Source: Rachycentron canadum (lineage: Eukaryota > Chordata > Actinopteri > Carangiformes > Rachycentridae). Taken from it: 64,000 bases of DNA. Both the position numbers and the translations under genes were made by a program. The notes beneath the pieces were generated by a model. It saw only the letters and a list, made by a program, of their open reading frames with translations, made no database searches and was not told where the DNA came from. How positions within the stretch are numbered: the first letter of the stretch is position 1; every line of letters starts with the position of its first letter. The DNA lies in assembly GCA_038496675.1 (NCBI GenBank), contig CM076659.1:5229936-5293935 (forward strand), in the 5' to 3' direction. Positions 37,401-48,400 of the stretch are shown here, piece by piece.

Positions 37401-37953
37401 GTAAATAAGTCTAAATAAGACAGTTTCCACAGATGAACTGAGGAATCTTTTGCAAATTTAGGCTTGTCCACAATAAGGAAAAAATGAGAGGCCTTTCAGT
37501 CAGTTAGTCCAAATGTTTCCACCAAAAACAAAAAACAAAAAAAAAAAAACTTAGGCTGCAGTATTATATATCATTATTACACTTAAATTATGCCAGCACT
37601 GGTTCAAAAACATGGCAAGAAAACAAGAAGAGAAATCTGATTACCCACCAGCTGCCTGTAAACACAGACTTTACAGTAACCTGGTTAAAGCAGTGCATGT
37701 AAAGGCTTTCTCCAATTTCCTGCAGTAACCTGACTTCTCTCATTAACTGTGCTTCTAGTGTGCATGTAAATGTGGTGACTGTATGTGAGGACAACTTCAA
37801 TTCCCACACAAACCCCTTTATGAACAGGAGTCGAATCAGCAGGACAGTCAGACATCAGTGCCTGAGACTTCTGCTCTTTTGACATCTCTGCTTTGATGTG
37901 GACCCCCTCCCTCTGTCCTCAAGAGTGGGTGGAGATCTGGGGCTTAAAGCAAG

Positions 37954-38015
<62 letters not shown>

Positions 38016-41000
38016 GTGGAGTGGTGAAGGATGAGAGAGCGTGAGGAAGTTACCCATATGTAAGTGGGGGCTTTCCTGGAAGGACATCACTCTCTGTGTG
38101 TAACTGTAACTACGGCCGTAGCAGAGCAGTGTGCCTTATCATCCTGCACAACGTCCACCTGAAACAATATTTGCACATGAGTGTTCAATTTAACATTTGG
38201 GTGACCCCTTCATCGCAGTTACAAAATACGCCGCAGCATGGTAGCTCAGGCCAACCCATAATGCAGCATGTGACTCAAGTGGTGGGGAGCATTTTGGAGC
38301 ACAGAACAATTATCAAGGGAAAAAAATCCATTTCTCAGAAACATTGTCTGATGAGAGAAATGCAGTCACAATACAAAATGTCACATTCAATCATCGTTAC
38401 ATCTTAATTAGCCCAAGAGGCCACAAATCTCTCAAAGTGCTGCCTCTGTTTATATTTAAAAGCATCCAGAATGAGGACGATGCAAACTGCTTATTCTGCA
38501 TTGAGTTCCTTCGGATTAAAGTTGTGCAGAGCAGTTTGTGGACTTGAGTTATGCACTGTGCTGGCCCTTTAAAACTCAGATCGACGTCTCATTGTAGGAC
38601 GGCTGTCTCCGCTTGCTGGGTCCTCTCTAAATCTGCTAGCCTGCATTTATAAATCCAAACAGATGAATCATGGCACACATGGCAATTCTATCCAGGTTTA
38701 GCTACCTGTGTCTAATAATGATGGGCGGATGAGGGGAAGAGGGGAAAAAAAAAATCTGTGTTGAAATGTTTGAAGTTTGTTGCTATTTTCAAAAGATGTA
38801 ACACACTAACCTTGTGTAAACAAAAGGCTTGGAAAACATTAATGTGACAAAATTAAACTGCTGCTTTTGTTGCCATCCTAGGAAGCCCTTTCCTGACCAC
38901 ACAAGGCAAATTTGGCAGTCTGCATTGCCACGACACCTGCCCACAGGAAAAACCATGGCGCTCATAAGAGCATGTGACATAAGCCCTTTTCTTTTGAAGT
39001 GAAGGAAAGAGCAGAGAAAAACAACAATATCCTCGGAAATGTTTCAGTAATTCCTGAAACAAGGCACTCTGGTCAGGCCGAACACTTAGCATGAGTTCAA
39101 GAGAGTGTGTGCCGTCTCCCAGACCAGATTGTGGTAAAGGGGAACAGTCACATGAATGTGATCCGTGCTCAGGCTCAGGCTGAGGCCCTAATTATATGGG
39201 AACAGAGTGTGGTGTGACAGCTATGGCGGGGATTGCGGTTGTGTCCTAAGAGACTGCAGCTGACCCTGTGGAGAGAGGAGAAGGAGAGAAAGTGAGAAAA
39301 CACGAAGAGATGACACGAGGAGAGCAGAGAAGAGTCGACATGGAGGCACAGGAAAGAGGAGGAGAGGAAAGGAGAGGAGAGAACAGGAGAGGAGGAGAAA
39401 TGTGTACAAATGTAAGGACGAGAGAAAAATAAGGGGGGTTAACAGTGGAGTCAGACTGTCCTATGTGTTGCTGCTGAGTAAGGCCGGGGGCTTACAGCAA
39501 GGATTTAAAGAGCCACAGCAACACCGCAAAGCACCAGGGGGAAGGGGGTTGCCCAGCAGGGGCAAGGGGAGGGAGGGCAAGCGGGGAGAGGGGCAGGCTG
39601 GCTGGAGCGGCTACTCTGATCAGGATCCATTTCCAGCCTGGGCCTTGGAATTCCTTTGTTCCTGTCACAGGTCTCCATTTCCCACTCGCCTTAATCCCAG
39701 CCTGCCTCACGCCCAGTAACACAGAGCAGGGCAGGTAACTCTGCCGCAGGCATGCCTCTCTATTTACAGACCAGTCCCCACATAACAGCCACTCACATAA
39801 ATAGTAATAGCTGCAGTAGCACTGAGAAGAAACAAGGTGGATTAATACTGGTTGTCACCACAAAAATAATTATGTGTCATCAGAAAAGTGCTGAACTTGA
39901 TACTGCCTAAAAATGGCAGTATCAATACAAGTACAACACACATGTAATGGTTTTTATATTATGTGCATTCGTTACATAAAAAGTCTAATTCACATTTTGA
40001 CAGAACAGTTTTTTCAAATCGATGAACTGTTTTATCCTGCAGGCCTTCAAAGTGCCAGAGAAGCCAAACAGAGCTAAATCTATGACAAGGCAAAGAGAAA
40101 ATTAACCATCTCCCTTTTGGTCTCTACACATCCTCCGCATTCTTCACTGGGAGGGAGATGGTCATTCGTAAACACATTCTCCAAGAGTAAAGCAATCCAG
40201 CACACTTGTGCTTTTCCCGCAATGGCCGTGGCCAGGCTGCCTTAAGCCCCCTTCATGGGGCTGCCAAGAGGAGTCAGTGGTACACTGTGCAGCACTCGCA
40301 AAGCCCTCTCCCACGGCTATTAGTGACCATTCATCTGGGGAGCCTGGGAAAATGCCTCTCCAGCCTGCCGTGGCCATGGGGAAACAGGCTGGCAGGTGTT
40401 CCCTCCCTCTAAGCCCTGGCACCTGTGCAGGGAGAGGAAGAAGGAACCAGCTCTGCCATGGGCTAAAATGGACTCTAGGTACCACTGGTTGGTGGACTCT
40501 CACAAACCAGGCTAAACTATACCCAAGCTCTGCGTCACATGGAGAGATCAATGTGGCTGTATCAATACCAACACTAGACATAAGACATCTGGTAATGTGC
40601 TTTGGTAGTTTGAAATGGCATGTTAACTAAATCCATGTAAAATGGACCTTCTCAGTTTACAATCTACACATACACACAAATATATAACCCATTATGAACT
40701 ACCACATTAATATCTCCTCGAGTAAAAGCAACACTAGAGCAAATGAAAGTCAAGACAGTAGACAATCAGGACCAGAAGTACACGTGATATAATCTAATGC
40801 AAAAAGTATACTGGCGATGTCTGTCAACATACAATAACAGACAATAAACAACAATGTCTTGGGCAGTCTGTGCAGCATGTTGTGTTGTCCACATCTGACA
40901 TGAACAGGTCGTCTGCAGAGCAGTGGTATTCTCATGATCATGATAACTGTGACGCTCTTTTTGTCGTAAAGCGTAAAATGTATTTGTCAAAGCACAGAGG

Positions 41001-42327
41001 ACCTTTTATCCGTTCATTTTCAATCTGTAATTATTCTGAGAAATGTGGGTGTGTTCAACACGGTCTACCAGGGAGAATGCAAGAGGCCTCTCCCAAGCAT
41101 CTAAAGTCTAGCATGTCCACTCTGCTTGGCCAGAGCCAAAATATTTGGTGGGAAAAGTTCCCTCTGTTCATCTCTCTAAAAACATAAATAAATCACATCA
41201 CTATGAGCTAATCATGAAGTCTCAAGTAGCTTGGGTAAAAAAAAATTAGGAGGGGGTTGGGGGCTGACAGTTGGAAACTGGCCTTTGCAGTTAAGATTTG
41301 AAGAGATGGATGGGATTTATGTTGGCAGAAGACATGGGATAAACTCCTCTCTGACATGTTCACTGGGTGCTGTACACACATATACACCCAACACACCATA
41401 AGTACATAAATACAAAAACCCATAGAGATAACTTAGATACAAACACTTGCACTGAAGGACCCTGGAATGTTAAAAGCTGTTGATGGCTCATTTGAAGTGC
41501 CAACAGCTGAGGCTGTTACGCTGTTCTTACTGCTGTCTGTTGGCGGAAGCCCCTGTGATTTCACACTGGCACCAGCTCAAACACCGCCTCATGCAAGACA
41601 CCCCCTACCCCACCCCCATACCATCCCACACATAGCACCACACTCCATCCTCCTATTCTTGGCCTAGACACCAGCAGTACCCTGCCTGAAACCCATCTCT
41701 ATATGCAACAAAATGCACATGCACGTGTTCCAGCACATAGGTCTCACTCTAGGACATCCAAGCTTAATTCTGATCTCAAATAACAAAGCTGCACATAGAT
41801 GCAAATAGGTCTTCTGCTGAGGCAGATGCATGAAGAAAATCAGCTTCCAATCACTTCAATGGACAGTTTGAAAGTCCTGTGAGGATTAGCAGGTTAGCAT
41901 TTGACCTCCTTGCAGAACAGACGACCCTAATACTTAATACCCACCCTGAGGTTTGCCGGGCTTCCCTCCCTAAGCCTATAGTCTGTCCTCCCCTTTTTAT
42001 GGCTCCTGCCTGCCTGCTCACTTCTCACAGTCACAGTCTCCACCTTTACTGCTCTGCTGCCTCCCTCACATGGGACAATGAAAAGACCAAGAATGTCATT
42101 ACACTCACTTAAGACCTTTAATAGGACTACAGCACATGAACTGTGTAGGCCCGTTTGAGGCACGATACCTTTTCATGTTCTGAGAAGGGAAACTTCATCG
42201 ATATGGTATGGAGTCATGTTCCACTGGTTACATTCTTTTTGGCAGAGCTGCAAGGAACTTAATCATTTTTACATGCATATTTGACTGCTGAAACACTGAT
42301 AGTCCCCTTGTTCATGCAGTGGAGTGA

Positions 42328-42413
<86 letters not shown>

Positions 42414-45400
42414 AAGTGTGTGTGTGCAGCCTCAGTCTGTGATCGCCATCATTAGAGATGTCTGTCTCTCCTCAGTCTGTCATGGGGAATATGCTTCAGG
42501 CTTTTCAGTAACCTTACACTGTCAGCCTGTTCACACCTAGCCCAAGGGGAGGATATATATCTCCAACACACTATCGCTCCTTTTGAATCACACTGGCTCT
42601 GATGCCCATGGGCCCCTGCTTACATACATGCGTGCATGCTTATATTGTTTATCAAGTACACAGATGCATGTACACGTGCATCTGTGTATGAAGTAAAAAA
42701 CATTCATACAGATGAGAGGACTTAAGTGGAGGGGAGTAGCGTGAGAGGCAGAGCTGCAGCCATAGGAGAAACTTTATGAGGCAGACTGCCCTGTAATCCC
42801 ACTCTCACAGTCAGGCCTGCCCTGCTGAGTGGGCCCAGTTTAACTGCCCTTAAGTGCTACCTGTGTACAAACCTTTTTGCCTTACAACACGCAGCTGGGG
42901 GTTTCTCTGAAGCAAGGCTTACGGTTCAAAGGAATGAGTGTGGGTGGTTAAGGGAATGTACTCTTAAAAAAATAAATAAAAAAACTGAATTGCCTATATT
43001 ATTACATCTGTATATGTGTCTGTTTTTAGTGTCAGTGAAGTACAAATGCAGAGTACCACAGGTGTGACAACATAACATTAACTAGAAGGGTAACAAACAT
43101 TAGCAATATTTGCACATACAAAGAACCAAAGTTGTGCCAAGTTAAACAGTACAACACAGTATAAAAACCTGTATCAACTCTTGCCGTCACAGGTCACACC
43201 CTGGGCGTAGATAGCCACCATGTCCCGACTAGTTCAGTCGTCTTTCCTCCCACACTCCCCTCAAAAAGGTAGCCTTGAAATATTTTTTGACTGTTTTATA
43301 ACTCCATTTCCCTCCTGCTCACCGAGCTCAGTGGCTCACCTCCATGCACACAGCCATATATCCACACTGACTGCCAAGTGAATAAATAATGGTTTTGAGT
43401 TCCTAGCCAAAGTAAATCATTTTACATATTCAGGAGTTGATGACAGACACACCTACGACAAGGAAAGGAAAGACAATGATGACTGCATGAAACTGGAATG
43501 AGCAACAGTGAGTTCAAAACATATTAAGCATAACTTGTAGTTGTTACCAAATAACAATTTGATTCAATGCCTCTTCAGTTAAACATATGAAGAAGCCAAT
43601 GTTATACATAATAATGGATTATAGAGCAATTATATCATAATTAATACACAAAACACTTGGCTCTGCTGCAGTGTAATGAGGGTCACAAGATAGTGTTACC
43701 TTTCACAAAAAAGGATGAAGCAGGTGCTAACTCCTTCTTCTGTTTGCGCTGTCTCCCTTTGTGGAGGGACTCTGTGTACTGCTTAACCCTCTGGTCCACA
43801 GCATCTTGAACCAGAGCTGTAACCTCCTACAAACAGTGAGGAGATATTTCAGTACAGCAACATGTTGTTGGACTGCTGAGAGAACAAAAGTATTGATTTG
43901 ACTTTACAAGAAAATATTAATGATGAGCACAGGAAAAACAACAGGACAACTTCCAAGTAAAAGGCCTGTAAGGCACCTAACTCCACAAGTGGGTAGGTGG
44001 AGAGATGGGAACAGTTTAGCAACAATGAAAACCCTTAAGAAGAAAAGACAGAAAGCTCAAAGTCATTTTAGATTCCACGCTCTTGCTGGCTTTTGAAAAG
44101 GCCCCCAGCAGAACAGAAGCCATATATTCACTCACACACTTATTCACACACACGCCCTTCTGCCTGTGTCTGTACCTCGATGTGGTCCGTAGTAAACCAG
44201 CTGGCGTCCTCTTGGCCGCCCAGGGGCAGAACGTGGAGATCCACCAGCACAGCAAAGTTCCCACACTGTAACACAAAGAGGAAGGACAGCCACAGGTTGC
44301 TGAGGGGCATTGAGCTCAAAGACAACAAAGGAAATCAGAGTGTGGGTGATTGACAGCGAGACAAACCGCAACGACCCCCTATGTCCCCAAACATCTCCCC
44401 AGGCCTCTCACAGCAAGTCCCCTCCCTCCAGTTTCTCTGTCTAGCCATCTCTCTACCAATCTCTTTACAAAACAGTATGGTTCTGTCTGTCTCCTCACAT
44501 TTCCCCTCTCTCAGCGTAAAAAGTTTTTTCCCGTTCTATAAGCTTTGCGATGCAATCACTGCCTCAGGTCACAACAGGCAGCACAAAAAAAGTCTAGAGA
44601 TGTACCACATAAATGAGGATTATACTACTTTGTACTACAGCGGTGATAAAACTCAGATCTACCCTGAAGCACTCCATGTTTCTGCACTTCTGCAACGACA
44701 ACTTTTGAGTGGTGTAGAAAGCTGAGTAGCTGCAGAGTGGATTCCTGAAGCACTACGTCATTATGTCAACGACAATAAGCAACAAGGGACGAGGAGGCCA
44801 GAAATGCCGTGGCTGGTTAAGTTGCTGTTACATCTTTCTCAGGCTAGCCTGATTATGGTTTACACATGAGTGCAAAAGCTGCCTGCTGCAGAGAGCAAAT
44901 GGATGTGGGTCTCGTGTGAACTTCGCCTCTCCCTGGACGAGGAAGTAATGGACGGACTGAGACCACCCACAACATGACACATAGGAGCAACCAGTACTGC
45001 CCTAAAACCCAGAGTCATAATGACGCAAAAAGCATTGAACTGAGTGGCACAGAAAACACAAAGACAAAACCAGACCCTGATATCAGGCTCGCAGTTTAGA
45101 ACTGGAAAAGAGGGTGTACAAACAGAAGAGGTTATTCATTTAGTAACTGGGAAAACTTATGCACACTAAAAGCTTTGTTTTGAGTCAGGCTCGTCCCCTA
45201 GGCTGAAACATTGCAGACAGAATGACTAAATTCTACAACCCAGACTTGAGGGATGGTCCAAGGCCTTACTCTGAGGATGACGCGAGAGAATGAATGAACA
45301 GGGTGTGTAGGGGAAGGCCTAATTCTGGACACAAGTCTATACTGAACAGCTCCAAACTCTGTCCAGTTGTCTCCTCCTCTGCTTTGGAATGAGTTAGGTT

Positions 45401-48400
45401 AGCTCCTTTCTTAAAGATGGTTTTATTAACTGTTCACTACATTAAAAGGCTACCTACTAGCTCTGAGCATTTTTCTCCTGTTTTTCTGAGGGCGCCACCA
45501 TTTGACTGATCAGTGTGTGTTTCGGTTCATTTCAGTCATAGCCTGCACTGTTCTTCTGCAGATCGTGTCAAATCCTAAACCCTTAATGTGTGTCAACTTG
45601 TACTAAAGTATGTCTCTGCATCAGTGCCACCAAGTCTAATGGGAAATTAATGTTATAAATCTCTTGTAAAAACAACACATTAATCTTGATTCTGTGACTC
45701 ATCTGTCTATAATATGTGAGAACAAGACAGAGCTCAAAAGTCTAAGCATCGAGAAGTGATAACAACAGGAAACTTGCTAAATTATGTAAATATTTTCTGT
45801 ACAAAACTCAATAGCATGTTGTGTAACAATTTTTATAAAGGGAAGAATTTCAAATGTTCTTGCACAAAAACATATTTTCACAAAGCCAAAAATGCCATGA
45901 ACCAGAACAGAGCCCCCCTTTATGCGGCAGCACCTCATCTATAAAATGTATGCATGTTGCCTGTCAGTACCAGCTCATCCTTATAGATCAGTATTCTCTC
46001 CATCCTCCTGCCCTTTGTCTCACTTCAGTCCACGGATGACTGGTGGCCTCAGCTGACTGCCTTCAACAATTACCAGTGTGTGGGAAAGCCTAGCAACAGC
46101 GGGTCAGGACCTTGTCAATCGGAACAGGGACAGACTGGTAGACAAGCCCCACAGTGGTTTTTTTGGGGTTGGACTTGACACATGCTGGATGTGTTTTGCT
46201 ATCCTGACTTGAGCTTTTGACTCATGAGACCTAAGAATGGCTTTACAGATCAGTATAGGAGCTCTACCACTATACATGAGTTACATTGATATAATGACAT
46301 GTTCAGTTTTTGTTGATTGTGTCACTTCCATGGTGAATATGAAGTCATAGGTAATGGTGGTATGACACTGGACTACTTTACTGTGAGGGGTGTTTCTAAT
46401 ATTTTGATCCCAACATGCGTGAAAATCCTGACAGCGACCACAAGATTAATTTTCTGTGATCTCGTACATGGCTCAAAATTATACACGCTAATGCAGGCTC
46501 TGACGAGCGACGCAGGGTTAATTTGATCGATATCTTGGAACAAAGGGGGCAGGATGAGATTTAGAGCGCGGCCCTTATGTAGCAGCACAGCAGGGTGAAT
46601 CTCCTAAAGCAGTTTCTAAGCATTTGATTGCGTGTGTTTTGGGCTGAAAGCCAGACATCTAGAAAGCCTTAGACTAACTTCCTTTTATCACATTAGAGAA
46701 GCAGACAAGAGTTGACTGGGAACTGGACATAGACGACAAACACTGGTCTGCCCAAAAAAACAGCATGTGATGCCCCGAGCTTCTCGGGAACAGGAATTTT
46801 GTCAGGAATGCAAACTAATGCAATCACTCTAATGAGAAAGCAATTAATTTGCCCAGCAATACTCGCAGTTTGCTGGGGGTGCAAATTTCCCTCTTAAATG
46901 TCAATCCCTCAGTCTAGGCTGGGCTGTTAAAATGCAGCTACCAGAGCTTTTGCAAAGGACATATGTGTTGAGTGTGGCAGACGAGACAAAAAAGAAGCAG
47001 CGTCTAAATTTACACAAAGGCTCTGACCACAATCACATCATGTGGTCTAAATTCGTCAACTCACAGCACAAAGAGTGACCAGTGGATCTCTAAGCTGAAC
47101 TCTGCCATGAACTATGACCTCCATGTACCCCCCCCCTCCCTTATAGCCCACCTATGGCCCCTCTTTAGAGAGATCGTTGCAAGCAGCCTAATACTTTGTA
47201 GCTGACCGCAAGGACCCTGTCTTCCTTGAGAAAAGTAATCTGAAAGTTTACCTAAAAATCCGGTGTGCACATTGAAGCTATCCTATTTTGTGTACTTTGC
47301 TTTGACACATTTAAGGCGATACTCTCAGCAACTGTCGCTGTTGTTGGAAAGAAAGATTTGATAAAGGGCCAAGTTCTAGAGGAAGTTATTCTTTTCATAC
47401 ATACTAAAGTGGGCCAGCACTGTTTTGTTCTCTGCCCTGCACAGGGCTTTTAGAGTTACGAACAGAAGCTGAAGGCTGAATGAGAGGCAGCAAGGAGTGC
47501 TACTTAATACCAAATCCTTTATTGTGCCATCTTTTGTGTGCTGTCACACACTGAATGAATGGGACCGAGTCTTCCTGCAGGCTAAGCTCAACTTCTCTAT
47601 CCTAATTCTCCCCTCTGCCAATCTGATCACAATGGCCTGCAGTAAAAAAAAAAAAAAAAAGGGTTAACAAAGATAATGATCTTAAAAACATTTGAGACCA
47701 AGGTTGCCCACAGTCCACAGGAAAACATAAGAAAAATCCTCTATGTATATTTTATATTCCTTGTCTGTAAATAAACAACCCCTGACTTAACCTCACTGAT
47801 GACTCCTTTCCCTTCTTTGGTCTTCAGGGCTCTGGTCTATATCATTCCCAGTTCCAAAACACTCTCTACCTTCTCTTATCTCTCTCCCAGACCGGCTCTC
47901 TGTCCTCCCGCCTGTGCTGCTTCAAGTTGGGCACAGGGCCCAAACTCTATGAGGAGCTTCACCCGCCTCCCCACCTCGCTGCCCTTTGCCATTGCTATCG
48001 CGCCGTATAAGAACCAGACCTTCTCGGACTGCACTTAGCTCAGAGGCTAACACTAACCAGCCACAGATGTTTACATTGGGAGAGAAGGGGCAGCAGATGC
48101 GGTCTCACTCAATAAAACTTGCATCTCTCCCACTCTCCCTTTGTCTCTCTCTTTTTCTGACTTTCTCTCTCTTTTCTGCAAGTCTGCAAAGAACCCAGGG
48201 GAGCTCTTTAGATCTGTGGGTGTGACAACCTTGGTCTCAGGCTTTATTTGCCTCATTCCCTGTTCTCTCTCTGTGCTGTGAGTCACCTGGGTTTCCCCTT
48301 TTAAAAAAAAAAAGACATTTCTCTTTTCCAGTTTTTCAAACTGCCAGATACTGAGCAGTGAAGCTTGAGACTTGATTATTACTGAGGCAAATGTTATTTA

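Larger units (their letters stand above)
33131..43699 (-). other. slx4ip large intron (10.6 kb)
   Basis: Non-coding. Holds a Tc1-like relic (35415-35745), a (GA)n array (37957-38014), a purine-rich stretch (39270-39400), a long (TG)n array (42329-42412), a short perfect hairpin (42657-42688) and several complex low-repeat blocks (36940-37150, 38200-38720, 40200-40580, 40870-41140) that may be regulatory; see findings. The long open frames on both strands at 40162-40630 lack recognisable protein features. Confidence 0.65.

Noticed and set aside
39402..39722. Opposing 105- and 76-codon frames next to the purine-rich tract
   Set aside because: Low-complexity GC/purine bias explains the lack of stops; no domain.
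40162..40630. Opposing 139- and 140-codon frames
   Set aside because: No recognised motif, no splice context and mirrored on both strands; kept only as a possible non-coding element.
42328..42540. Open frame of repeated Cys-Val
   Set aside because: It is a translation of the (TG)42 microsatellite.
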